Shown here in pieces: positions 17,339 through 25,339 of a stretch of 64,000 bases of DNA (positions are counted from its first letter, which is position 1; every line of letters begins with the position of its first letter). Under the pieces are notes generated by a model that saw only the letters and a program-made list of their open reading frames with translations, did not search any database and was not told the origin of the DNA. This DNA comes from Virgibacillus_P tibetensis (GTDB lineage: Bacteria; Bacillota; Bacilli; Bacillales; Amphibacillaceae): assembly GCF_036026595.1 (NCBI RefSeq), contig NZ_JARZFX010000007.1:62001-126000 (forward strand), read 5' to 3'. The translations under genes were made by a program, and so were the position numbers.

Positions 17339-18229
17339 TTATAATTCTCCGTTACAAACTCTTTCAGTTGTTGCATCTTCTTCGACCATATTCATTTCTT
17401 CACTAAAACCGTTTGCTTCCAATAGCTCTGCAACTGTTCCGTCTTCTTTTAATTCAGCAAGTTTTTCGTTGTAAGCATCGCGTAAATCTGTGTTATCCAA
17501 GTTAAATGCAGCTGCTCCATAACTTGGAACACCTTCAACGTCAGGTTGCTCAAAGCTTTCTACGAATTCTAAGTCTTCGGTATCTGCCGATTCAAGGGCC
17601 ATTTTAATCGTCATCTCTGTGCCTGTTGTTGCATCTGCTCTTCCAGATTCAACAGCTGAAAAAGTAGCAGGAATATCTGGTGCACTCTGAATCTGACTTT
17701 CGTCTACACCTTCAGATTTAAGGAATTCATTTTCAGTAGCACCCGCCATCACGGACACTGTAACATCTGGGTTATCAGCGATATCTGTATAGCTTTCCAG
17801 ACCTAGTGGATTTCCTTTTTGAACAATAAGACCTTCCCCGTACTTCATTTCAGGTTCACCGAATGCAGCATTTTCACAGCGATCCGGATTGATTGCCATT
17901 CCAGCAGTTATGACATCAAATTGCCCAGCACCTAAACCGGGTATCAACTGACCGAATTCTGCCAGTTGAGAATCCATTTCCTCAATTCCAAGCTCTTTGA
18001 AGACAGCCGCTGCAATATCAACTGCTGCTCCTTTTAATTCTCCATCTTCTTCATAGGCGTACGGTTTTTCATTGGCAAAGCCAATGGTCACCTTACCTGC
18101 TTCCTGCAGTTCTGCCAATTTACCATTTTCACCGTTACCACCGTCATCAGCTGCTTCTTCATCAGAACCACAAGCAGCTAAGAAAATCAGTGTTAAGACC
18201 AAAAATGATGTAAGTATTATTTTTTTCAT
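17339..18229 (-). CDS. ehuB: Ectoine/hydroxyectoine-binding lipoprotein
   Basis: A 296-aa extracytoplasmic solute receptor. The signal peptide ends in the lipobox LAAC (C20), followed by an acidic, Gly-rich linker. The type-II periplasmic-binding fold has ANEKPYAYEEDG, EFGQLIPGLGAGQFDVITAGMAINPDRC and SGRADATTGT, features typical of EhuB. Ectoines are osmoprotectants, so the operon suits a salt-tolerant life. First gene of ehuBCDA, ATG with GGGAGG upstream. An inverted repeat (CCTAGTA at 18261-18267, TACTAGG at 18304-18310) flanks the likely promoter region and could be an operator. Confidence 0.87.
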   Translation of the reverse strand: MKKIILTSFLVLTLIFLAACGSDEEAADDGGNGENGKLAELQEAGKVTIGFANEKPYAYEEDGELKGAAVDIAAAVFKELGIEEMDSQLAEFGQLIPGLGAGQFDVITAGMAINPDRCENAAFGEPEMKYGEGLIVQKGNPLGLESYTDIADNPDVTVSVMAGATENEFLKSEGVDESQIQSAPDIPATFSAVESGRADATTGTEMTIKMALESADTEDLEFVESFEQPDVEGVPSYGAAAFNLDNTDLRDAYNEKLAELKEDGTVAELLEANGFSEEMNMVEEDATTERVCNGEL

Positions 18230-18397
18230 CTAAAAGACCTCCCTTTCTAAATTTAAAAAACCTAGTATTGTAACCTATGTTTTAAGTGATGAAATGACTA
18301 TTTTACTAGGTATTAATCACCTCGTTGATGCTAAAAAAAAGATGAATGCCAGAATGAATTATAACAACTAAAGCAGTCATAGTGTAATGGTATAGTT

Positions 18398-18424
18398 ATA
18401 TTACGTTTGATACAAACGTAATAT
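18398..18424. promoter_or_regulatory. 27-bp palindrome between ehuB and ytzI
   Basis: Perfect 12-bp arms ATATTACGTTTG and CAAACGTAATAT are separated by ATA. It may be a repressor site or hairpin. Other short palindromes lie nearby at 18453-18466 (ATTCTCTAGAGAAT) and 18653-18666 (TATGTGAACACATA). Otherwise the 455-nt gap 18230-18684 shows no gene. Confidence 0.5.
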
Positions 18425-18684
18425 TATTAGATAATTTGCAATTAATCACCATATTCTCTAGAGAATTGAATGAGACATGAATATATAGAAATTTGCTTCA
18501 TTATAAGCTCGTTTACTTCTAAATACCCAAAAATTGAAATAAAAAATCTTGCAATCTAGATGCATTGTTAATAGTAGTAAATAGACAAAACAGAAGGAAA
18601 CAAGGTACCATGGGAACTAGTAATTAGTTACGTTGTTTCAAATCAGCGAAGCTATGTGAACACATAAATAAAGGAGTATTTTTA

Positions 18685-18861
18685 ATGACGACAATTTATA
18701 TTGTAGGAATTGCTATCACCTTGATGGTACTTGTACTGTCTCTAATTACAATCTCCAAGGGGTATGCATACAGACACAAGGTTGATCCTTTGCCAACAGA
18801 GGATGAGGAGGAATCAGATTCTTCTAAGCAGGAAATAAAAGAAAAAGATCGTACTCTTTAG
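18685..18861 (+). CDS. YtzI-like small membrane protein
   Basis: A 58-aa protein: one transmembrane helix (residues 4-25), then SKGYAYRHKVDPLPTED and an acidic/lysine tail. The pattern (a helix followed by S-K-x-Y-x-x-x-H-x-V-D-P-L-P) resembles the YtzI family of Bacillaceae, whose function is unknown. AAGGAG lies 8 nt before the ATG. Its stop codon lies within the terminator hairpin that also faces the opposing pseudogene. Confidence 0.75.
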   Translation: MTTIYIVGIAITLMVLVLSLITISKGYAYRHKVDPLPTEDEEESDSSKQEIKEKDRTL

Positions 18862-18872
18862 TGCGATCTTTT
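18843..18872. terminator. Terminator overlapping the 3' end of the YtzI-like gene
   Basis: Arms AAAAGATCGTAC and GTGCGATCTTTT (one G/T pair) around a 6-nt loop. It is usable in both directions. Confidence 0.7.
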
Positions 18873-19511
18873 CGTGTATAATGGATCTAATTTTGCTTCA
18901 ATTTCTTTGCGTTGCTCTTCAAAATATGGTGGTAAGGCTAAAGACTCACCTAACTGATCCTTCGTTTCGTCTGTCATGAACCGTGGCCCGTCGGTAGCGA
19001 GCTCAAATAGGATGCCGTTTGGTTCTCTAAAATAAAGAGATTTAAAATAGTAGCGCTCAACTACCCCGGAATTAGGAATGCGTTGTTGCTTTAATCGATT
19101 ACGCCATTCAGCCATTCAGCTAACTCTTCTTCACTTTCTACACGAAATGCCACATGGTGAACACTTCCACGACCTGGTCTTTCTGGTGGGAGATCCTTTC
19201 GTACTTCAAGATGGACCTCTGCACCTGTACCACCTTTACCTGTAGAAAAAACGAGAATATCCTGCTGCCCATCCACTGAAGAAGGGTAACTATCCACCTG
19301 TTTAAATGTCAGGATTTCTGTAAGGATGGTAATCGTTGGAGCAGGGTTCTTTACTGTCAGTTTGCTAGGGCCCAGACCAATAATTCCCTTCTCAGCAGGT
19401 ACCGGACTGTGTTTCCATACTTTTCCTCCTTTAACACCTATGTTTGTCTCTTACATTTGCTGTGATTGCAGATACGTGGTGTAATCCTTTTAATTCCAAC
19501 AGATATCTCAT
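18858..19511 (-). pseudogene. Ring-cleaving dioxygenase / glyoxalase-fold (VOC) protein, decayed
   Basis: Pieces of an MhqO/MhqA-like VOC dioxygenase occur in three frames. The N-terminal piece (start at 19511) reads RYLLELKGLHHVSAITANVRD, then hits a stop after a large deletion. The middle piece (~19420-19091) reads GIIGLGPSKLTV ... GSVHHVAFRVESEEELAEWLNG. The C-terminal piece (19115-18858) reads AEWRNRLKQQ ... YYFKSLYFREPNGILFELATDGP. The last frame break is an 8-bp tandem duplication, GCCATTCA twice at 19103-19118; removing one copy joins EELAEW to RNRLKQQ. Intact homologues are ~310 aa. Not functional. Confidence 0.9.
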
Positions 19512-19536
19512 CTAAAAAAGTGTCTTTGCTTGTGCC

Positions 19537-20106
19537 TTATTCTTCTGTGTTCTCTTCATAATCCGGGCGCAGTCCTCTTTGAAGCTGACTGATACTTAAC
19601 CCGAACGTCATTTGCAGGTGGGGGTAATCTCTGAAGTTACTCCAGTCTCCACCCCATTCGAAGCCTAGACCTTTTGCTAGTTCAGCAACTTCAAACCAAT
19701 CCGGCTCCCCGTTGTTATTTCCATCATAATGAATATCCCAGATGATTTCCCCATTTGAGTTTCTTAACGCATAATCAATTGCCAAACCGTAATTGTGATA
19801 AGATTCTCCACCTTTTGCATGGGTTACAATGTTTCCACCTGTTGATCTGCCTTGTTCAAATAATTTGTTTTGTCTTGAGATTGATCGTGTGCCTTCTGTA
19901 ATAACAACATCAATTTCAATAGCTGCAGCCTGCTTAATAAGGATATTTTTATTTTCCTCTACTACTGGGTGCAAATCGGTTGGAATTGGAGCATCCTTTC
20001 CAAGGTCTAGATGATTTTCTTCCATTTGGTTATAAAAACTGATAAGTAATATGATGAATATAATAATTAAAGTCCATGTTTGTATTATTTTTACAAGGCC
20101 TTTCAT
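19537..20106 (-). CDS. D-alanyl-D-alanine carboxypeptidase-family (M15, CwlK-like) peptidoglycan peptidase
   Basis: A 189-aa protein with a single N-terminal membrane anchor (residues ~9-27) and an extracytoplasmic VanY/CwlK-type zinc peptidase domain. Visible motifs are ITEGTRSISRQNKLFEQGR, SYHNYGLAIDYAL (HxxxxxxxD zinc motif) and WGGDWSNFRDYPHLQM with the third zinc His. CwlK cleaves the L-Ala-D-Glu bond of wall peptides; the exact bond here is inferred. ATG at 20106 is preferred over 20145 because AGAGGGG precedes it. Confidence 0.87.
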   Translation of the reverse strand: MKGLVKIIQTWTLIIIFIILLISFYNQMEENHLDLGKDAPIPTDLHPVVEENKNILIKQAAAIEIDVVITEGTRSISRQNKLFEQGRSTGGNIVTHAKGGESYHNYGLAIDYALRNSNGEIIWDIHYDGNNNGEPDWFEVAELAKGLGFEWGGDWSNFRDYPHLQMTFGLSISQLQRGLRPDYEENTEE

Positions 20107-20197
20107 GTTGTGAAGTTCCCCTCTAATTAAGTTCCTTACCATCATTTTATCAGATCGCAGTGTAGTGACACCATAATTATACTTATTATTTCATTTA

Positions 20198-20231
20198 AAT
20201 ACGTTTGATAATAGTCAGCGATAAACGTATT
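20198..20231. promoter_or_regulatory. Inverted repeat upstream of the DUF456 gene
   Basis: Arms AATACGTTT (20198-20206) and AAACGTATT (20223-20231). The left arm and following bases (TACGTTTGAT) match the palindrome at 18398-18424, suggesting one regulator for both intergenic regions. Inferred from sequence only. Confidence 0.4.
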
Positions 20232-20276
20232 ATTATAGTAACAAGAATCCCGTGTTGTTATTAGTAGGAGGATGAA

Positions 20277-20762
20277 ATGCTGGATATTATTATATGGATT
20301 ATTATTATCGCATTATTTATTGTAAGTTTTGCAGGGATAATCTTTCCGATTATTCCATCAGTACTTGTTTTATGGATAGGTTTCCTGCTTTATCATTTTG
20401 TACTGAATTCCAATGAACTTACTATCTTGTTTTGGATTGCGATGAGCGTATTTACAGTAATTCTGATCTGTGCCGACATTATTGCAAATAGTTACTTCGT
20501 CAAAAAATTTGGCGGAAGTAAACGAGGTGAGATGGGAGCAGCATTTGCTGTAATTATCGGTTCCTTCATTATCCCGCCTTTTGGAATACTTATTGTTCCT
20601 TTTATAGTCGTATTTCTTATTGAAATGACTCAAAGCAAAACCCCAAATGAAGCATTACGGGCATCAATCGGCTCACTTATCGGTTTCTTGGGGGGAGCGT
20701 TTGCAAAGGTTGTAATTCAATTCATTATGATTGTATGGTTTATTGTCGTACTATTATTTTAA
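20277..20762 (+). CDS. DUF456 membrane protein (YqgC-like)
   Basis: A 161-aa protein, mostly hydrophobic, with four or five helices and the family features AGIIFPIIPSVLVLWIGFLLYH and GEMGAAFAVIIGSFIIPPFGILIVPF. The Gly-rich middle and repeated P-G motifs are typical of DUF456. Function is unknown. Ribosome site AGGAGG. pdxK begins 32 nt after its stop. Confidence 0.85.
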   Translation: MLDIIIWIIIIALFIVSFAGIIFPIIPSVLVLWIGFLLYHFVLNSNELTILFWIAMSVFTVILICADIIANSYFVKKFGGSKRGEMGAAFAVIIGSFIIPPFGILIVPFIVVFLIEMTQSKTPNEALRASIGSLIGFLGGAFAKVVIQFIMIVWFIVVLLF

Positions 20763-20793
20763 ATTTATTAAGAATAAGGGGATTTGCAAGCAA

Positions 20794-21627
20794 ATGAAGT
20801 ATCCATCACGAGTTATTACAATAGCAGGATCTGCAGCTGGGGGAAGTGCCGGTATCCAAGCGGATCTAAAAACATTCCAGGAGCTTGATGTTTATGGTAT
20901 GAGTGTTGTTACCGCAATTGTTGGGAGGCATCCGGAAACGGACAAGAATGTGCACCCCCAAACAATAGAAGCAATAGAAGCCCAATTTCACACAGCCATG
21001 AAGCAAGTAGGTGCAGACGGGTTGAAGACAGGAATGTTGTTTTCAAAGGAAGTTATCGAAACAACAGTCTCTCTTATAAACAGACATCCGGTAAAAAATA
21101 TAGTAGTTGATCCTGTTATGGTTGGAAAATTGGATTCCAAGCTTCTGGAGGATGATGCAATTGAGGCATTAAAGGAGAAACTTCTGCCGTTAGCTACCAT
21201 AATGACACCAAATATACCTGAAGCCTCACTCCTGTTAGGTGGCAGAGCCTTAAACAGTGTTGCTGACTTAAGGGAAGCTGCAGTGGATCTTTATCAGTTA
21301 GGGTCTAACTATGTATTAGTCAAAGGTGGCAGGTTGGAAGGTCCGGCTATTGATATATTGTATGATGGGAAGACTATTAAACAGTATGAAGCACCCAGAA
21401 TTAATACCGTCAATACGAGTGGAGCTGGTTGTACGTATTCAGCAGCAATAGCAGCCTATCTAGCTAAAGGGAACCACATTGCAGATGCTGTGTTAATGGC
21501 TAAAAGTTTTGTTACAACAGCAATTGAACATGGTTTTTCTTATACAGATATGGTCGGTCCAACCTATCATGCTGCCATGAGAAATAATGGGGAAGCACAT
21601 AAGATTATAGTGAGTGAAATAACTTAA
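20794..21627 (+). CDS. pdxK: Pyridoxine/pyridoxal/hydroxymethylpyrimidine kinase (ThiD-like PdxK)
   Basis: A 277-aa ribokinase-fold kinase that makes pyridoxal 5'-phosphate by salvage. It has the substrate-side AGSAAGGSAGIQADLKTF, VDPVMVGK, the anion-hole motif NTSGAGCTYSAAIAAYLAKG and a PNIPEAS segment. The Cys-containing GAGC tip suits Firmicute PdxK, the ThiD-like pyridoxal kinase, more than true ThiD, but an HMP kinase role cannot be excluded. ATG at 20794 gives the family length; an upstream extension would overlap the DUF456 gene. Confidence 0.85.
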   Translation: MKYPSRVITIAGSAAGGSAGIQADLKTFQELDVYGMSVVTAIVGRHPETDKNVHPQTIEAIEAQFHTAMKQVGADGLKTGMLFSKEVIETTVSLINRHPVKNIVVDPVMVGKLDSKLLEDDAIEALKEKLLPLATIMTPNIPEASLLLGGRALNSVADLREAAVDLYQLGSNYVLVKGGRLEGPAIDILYDGKTIKQYEAPRINTVNTSGAGCTYSAAIAAYLAKGNHIADAVLMAKSFVTTAIEHGFSYTDMVGPTYHAAMRNNGEAHKIIVSEIT

Positions 21628-21643
21628 ACTAGGAGGAGAAAAA

Positions 21644-22195
21644 ATGGGGGAACGCGTTTTACTTAATGTTGATTACACGTATGACTTTGTAGCGGAAGAT
21701 GGGAAACTCACATGCGGGGAGCCTGGGCAGGCAATTGAGGAAAAGGTAGTATCATTGACAGAGGAATTTGTGAAGGCAGGTGATTTTGTAGCTTTCGCTA
21801 TTGATAAACATAATGAGGGAGACGCGCTTCATCCTGAATCTGCCTTGTTTCCGCCGCATAATATCGCAGGTACATCTGGTCGTCAGCTGTACGGCAAACT
21901 GGCAGATGTATATGACAATATCAAGGATAAAGAAAATGTATATTACTTTGACAAAACACGTTACAGTGCTTTTGCAGGTACAGACTTAGAAATTAAATTA
22001 CGTGAACGTGGAATTGAAGAAGTTCATATAATCGGTGTCTGTACGGACATTTGTGTATTGCATACTGCAATCGATGCCTACAATAAAGGGTTTTCTATTG
22101 TGGTTCATAAGGACGCTGTTGCCAGTTTTAATGAAGCAGGACATGATTGGGCGCTGGGCCATTTTACAAATACGTTAGGTGCTAAAGTAGTTTAG
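21644..22195 (+). CDS. pncA: Nicotinamidase / isochorismatase-family amidase
   Basis: A 183-aa cysteine hydrolase converting nicotinamide to nicotinate for NAD salvage. The catalytic triad is visible as D10 (NVDYTYDF), K104 (FDKTRYSAF) and C137 (GVCTDICVLHTA). The metal site is IDKHNEGDALHPES. These match PncA better than other isochorismatase relatives. 16 nt after pdxK with its own AGGAGG; the two probably form a cofactor-salvage operon. Confidence 0.87.
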   Translation: MGERVLLNVDYTYDFVAEDGKLTCGEPGQAIEEKVVSLTEEFVKAGDFVAFAIDKHNEGDALHPESALFPPHNIAGTSGRQLYGKLADVYDNIKDKENVYYFDKTRYSAFAGTDLEIKLRERGIEEVHIIGVCTDICVLHTAIDAYNKGFSIVVHKDAVASFNEAGHDWALGHFTNTLGAKVV

Positions 22196-22223
22196 GAATT
22201 TAAGCAGGGGGGGTGCGTTAAGC

Positions 22224-22757
22224 GTGGAGTTTTTCGGAAATAGTACATTTGATAATTATAAAGTAAAAAAAGCTACAGTATCAGATAGTGCATTAGTTTT
22301 TCAGATTTTACGCGATGCGGCAAGCTGGTTGGAGGATAAGGGTATTTCTCAATGGGAGCATCTGCATAATGATGTTACTATAGAGGAGATCGAAGAGGAT
22401 ATCCGTGAAGGTATTACCTATGTTGTCCTAACTGCTGAAGACGAACCGGTAGCCACCTTTAATTTTTCTTCGAAGCAGAACAGCTGGGATGTAGCTATGT
22501 GGGGAAAACGCGATGATCTGGCCTATTATATCCACCGATTAGCTGTACATAAAAATCACCATAACAAACAGATTGGCTGGAAAGCGTTGAACTGGATCGA
22601 AGAAAACATTGAATTAGAGGGCGGTTTTTTAAGATTGGACTGTATCGCGAATAATCCCGTTTTGAATCGTTTTTATCAAAAAGCAGGATACCGATTTGTT
22701 GGGCATGTGGGCGAAGCGGAGGATAAGTTTTCAATATACGAGAAAACCCTGCAGTAG
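22224..22757 (+). CDS. GNAT-family N-acetyltransferase
   Basis: A 177-aa acetyl-CoA-dependent transferase. The GNAT fold shows as YYIHRLAVHKNHHNKQIGWKALNWIEE (motif A, whose usual R/Q-x-x-G-x-G/A is here HNKQIG), LRLDCIANNPVLNRFYQKAGYRFVG (motif B) and an N-terminal VKKATVSDSALVFQIL. The substrate is unknown. GTG start after a G-rich ribosome site, 28 nt from pncA. Confidence 0.82.
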   Translation: MEFFGNSTFDNYKVKKATVSDSALVFQILRDAASWLEDKGISQWEHLHNDVTIEEIEEDIREGITYVVLTAEDEPVATFNFSSKQNSWDVAMWGKRDDLAYYIHRLAVHKNHHNKQIGWKALNWIEENIELEGGFLRLDCIANNPVLNRFYQKAGYRFVGHVGEAEDKFSIYEKTLQ

Positions 22758-22844
22758 TGCCCTTGACTTTGCTTTCACATCCCTATATATTTAGAAATAT
22801 ACTATACGAAGCATCGATAAGGATTAGTATAATTTGATTTGTCT

Positions 22845-23058
22845 TTTTCAGAGAGGAAATGGTTGCTGGGACTTTCCAAAGACACAAGTTAGAACCTGCC
22901 TTTGAGTTCGCCGTCAGAAAGGTATGTATAATCATACTGTTAAGATGTGCGCGGTTCATTACCGTTATCAAGCTAAGTGTGTAATGTTATTGAAAACATT
23001 GCAAACAAGGGTGGTACCACCAAACCTCGGTCCCTTTTCGGATGGAGGATTTTTTGTT
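22845..23058 (+). promoter_or_regulatory. T-box riboswitch of proS
   Basis: The T-box sequence AAGGGTGGTACCACC (23007-23021) precedes a terminator, CCTCGGTCC (23025-23033) with GGATGGAGG (23040-23048), then a T-run. Upstream is a long structured leader with Pro codons in likely specifier positions (a CCT near 22895 or a CCG near 22911; I cannot choose). Uncharged tRNA-Pro would favour readthrough. A TATAAT at 22828-22833 may be its -10. Confidence 0.88.
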
Positions 23059-23115
23059 GTCTAAGAACTATAAAATTTTGAGGTTGTGGATAAGTTAACA
23101 TCCGAATCAGCCTCA

Positions 23116-23378
23116 TCCGGCGCAAGCGCCCATTGCCTAGCGCCCTTCCGGCTCCTCCTTACGATAAGTCAACATCGAATCGCTACAGATGAGGAAGGCC
23201 GACTAAAACCGGGCTTTGCACCCAACGTCGGCATACCCCTATGTAGGGGCATGTTTCCTTTATCTCATGCGGGTAGTGGAAGATCGACTAACTACGCCGC
23301 TTTGCACGGCAACGTCGACCCACCCGCGATGCGCGGGCGCAGGTCGTACGGCAATAACCGGGCGCTTGCGCCTTTGTT
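23116..23378 (+). repeat. ~263-bp GC-rich intergenic repeat, copy 1, between the T-box and proS
   Basis: It begins GGCGCAAGCGCCC (23119-23131) and ends with its exact inverse GGGCGCTTGCGCC (23360-23372), so it has 13-bp terminal inverted repeats. It is strongly similar throughout to copy 2 at 24947-25211. It is richer in G+C than its surroundings and holds no credible gene. It sits inside the proS leader, downstream of the T-box terminator. Confidence 0.88.
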
Positions 23379-23417
23379 GTGTTTACTAAGAAAAAATTAT
23401 ATAAAGAGGTGTTCAGT

Positions 23418-24857
23418 ATGGGTAAGAAAAATAAGCAGTTTGTTGAAAAAGTAACAGCTATGGAAGATGATTTCGCACAGTGGTATACAGACGTGGTAAA
23501 ACAGGCTGATTTAGTTGATTATGGTCCTGTTCGTGGAACAATGATTATTAAGCCAGAAGGTTTTGCCATCTGGGAAAACATCCGCGATGAGCTGGATCGT
23601 CAAATTAAAGAAACTGGTCACTCCAATGTATCTTTCCCATTATTCATCCCAGAAAGTTTGTTACAAAAAGAGAAAGACCATGTGGAAGGATTTGCGCCAG
23701 AGGTGGCTTGGGTTACACATGGAGGAGACGAGGAATTAGGAGAACGTCTAGTAGTACGTCCGACCTCGGAAGCGCTCTTCTGTGAATACTATTCGAAAAA
23801 TATTCATTCCTATCGTGACCTGCCAGTCCTTTATAATCAGTGGAGCAATGTCGTTCGCTGGGAAAAAACGACTCGTCCATTCTTGCGTTCTCTTGAATTT
23901 TTATGGCAGGAAGGCCACACAGCACATGCAACCTATGAAGATGCAGCAGAAGAAACGGATAAAATGCTCGGTGTATATGCTGATGTAGTTGAAAATCACC
24001 TTGCGATTCCTGTTTTACGAGGGCGCAAAACAGATAAAGAGAAGTTTGCTGGAGCAGATTATACATTAACAATTGAAAGCTTAATGCATGATGGAAAAGC
24101 ATTGCAATCTGGTACATCACACCATTTTGGTACTGGTTTTGCAGAAGCATTTGATATTACGTATTTAGATGAGAATGGTGACAGCAAGCATGTTCACCAA
24201 ACATCATGGGGAATTACAACACGCTTAATTGGTGCACTAATAATGGTGCATGGGGATAATCGCGGGCTAGTAATTCCACCACGCATTGCACCAACACAAG
24301 CAATGATTGTTCCAATCGCCCAACATAAAGAGGGTGTTCTGGACAAGGCGTATGAGTTACGTGATCGATTGAAAAACCTTGTTCGGGTTGGTATTGATGG
24401 CAGTGACAAAATGCCAGGATGGAAATTTAATGAGTATGAGATGAAGGGTATTCCAGTTCGTATAGAAATGGGACCTAAAGATATTGAAAAAGAACAAGTT
24501 GTTCTGGTTCGACGTGATACGGGCGAGAAAGAATTTATTGCACTTACAGAACTTGAGGATCGCTTACCAGTACTTTTGGAAGAGATTCAACAGAATTTGT
24601 TCAATAAAGCAGCTAAGCATCGTGAGGAAAAAACCAGCATTGTAAAGAATATGGGTGAATTCAAAGAAACACTTGATGAAAATCCGGGATTCATTAAAGC
24701 AATGTGGTGTGGCGCACTAGCCTGCGAAGAAAAAATTAAAGAAGAGACACAAGCAACATCACGCTGTATCCCTTTTGAACAGGAATCTGTTTCAGATACA
24801 TGTGTATGCTGTGGTACAGAAGCAAAAGAATTAGTATACTGGGCTAAAGCATATTAA
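23418..24857 (+). CDS. proS: Prolyl-tRNA synthetase (archaeal/eukaryote-like short form)
   Basis: A 479-aa class-II synthetase charging tRNA-Pro. There is no editing INS domain between motifs 2 and 3. The C-terminal zinc-like domain ends CVCCGTEAKELVYWAKAY, so this is the ProS-type-3 form found in some Bacilli. Motif 2 appears as WSNVVRWEKTTRPFLRSLEFLWQEGHTAH and motif 3 as HGDNRGLVIPPRIAP. ATG at 23418 has AGAGGTG upstream; the frame is open further but the conserved start is GKKNKQFVEKVTAMEDDF. Controlled by the T-box ~360 nt upstream. Confidence 0.95.
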   Translation: MGKKNKQFVEKVTAMEDDFAQWYTDVVKQADLVDYGPVRGTMIIKPEGFAIWENIRDELDRQIKETGHSNVSFPLFIPESLLQKEKDHVEGFAPEVAWVTHGGDEELGERLVVRPTSEALFCEYYSKNIHSYRDLPVLYNQWSNVVRWEKTTRPFLRSLEFLWQEGHTAHATYEDAAEETDKMLGVYADVVENHLAIPVLRGRKTDKEKFAGADYTLTIESLMHDGKALQSGTSHHFGTGFAEAFDITYLDENGDSKHVHQTSWGITTRLIGALIMVHGDNRGLVIPPRIAPTQAMIVPIAQHKEGVLDKAYELRDRLKNLVRVGIDGSDKMPGWKFNEYEMKGIPVRIEMGPKDIEKEQVVLVRRDTGEKEFIALTELEDRLPVLLEEIQQNLFNKAAKHREEKTSIVKNMGEFKETLDENPGFIKAMWCGALACEEKIKEETQATSRCIPFEQESVSDTCVCCGTEAKELVYWAKAY

Positions 24858-24865
24858 TATAGAAG

Positions 24866-24895
24866 AGGGGGCGCCGATCATGGCGCCCTTTTTCT
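24866..24895 (+). terminator. Terminator of proS
   Basis: GGGCGCC (24869-24875), loop GATCAT, GGCGCCC (24882-24888), then T6. Confidence 0.92.
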
Positions 24896-24946
24896 ATACA
24901 TAGGAAATTTTTGGATGCAATTAATTCTTACAATTAAACAGCCACG

Positions 24947-25211
24947 TCCGGCGCAAGCGCCCATTGCCTAGCGCCCTTTTGGCTCCTCCTTAATCTAACT
25001 CAACATCGATTCGCTACGGATAAGGAAGGCCGACTAAAACCGGGCTTTGCGCCCAACGTCGGCATACCCCTATGAAGGGGCATGTTTCCTTTATCTCATA
25101 CGGGTAGTGGAAGATCGACTAACTACGCCGCTTTGCACGGCAACGTCGACCCACCCTCGGGTGCGCGGGCGCAGGTCGTACGGCAATAATCGGGTGCCCT
25201 GCGCCTTTGTT
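24947..25211 (+). repeat. ~265-bp GC-rich intergenic repeat, copy 2, after proS
   Basis: A direct-orientation copy of the element at 23116-23378. The 5' end GGCGCAAGCGCCC (24950-24962) is intact but the 3' inverse is diverged (GGGTGCCCTGCGCC). Together the two copies flank proS. The gap 24896-25339 holds this repeat and the promoter of the next operon. Confidence 0.88.
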
Positions 25212-25266
25212 CGTACACAGAAGCGGTGAAATAGGTGCAGCAATATAACTTTTTTTAAAAAAACTA

Positions 25267-25296
25267 TTGCATTTACTATAGATACTGTGGTATAAA
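25267..25296 (+). promoter_or_regulatory. Predicted promoter of the M20 hydrolase / ABC importer operon
   Basis: TTGCAT (25267-25272), 18 nt, TATAAA (25291-25296) with TGG before the -10. Just downstream, ATAAATATACAT occurs twice (about 25292-25303 and 25313-25324), possibly a regulator site. Confidence 0.55.
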
Positions 25297-25339
25297 TATA
25301 CATATTAATTCATAAATATACATCAAAGCGGAGGACGAT

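Noticed and set aside
23086..23454. A 122-codon open frame overlapping the start of proS
   Set aside because: It is formed by the ~265-bp repeat and runs out of frame into proS; the similar frame in copy 2 is much shorter, so it is not conserved.
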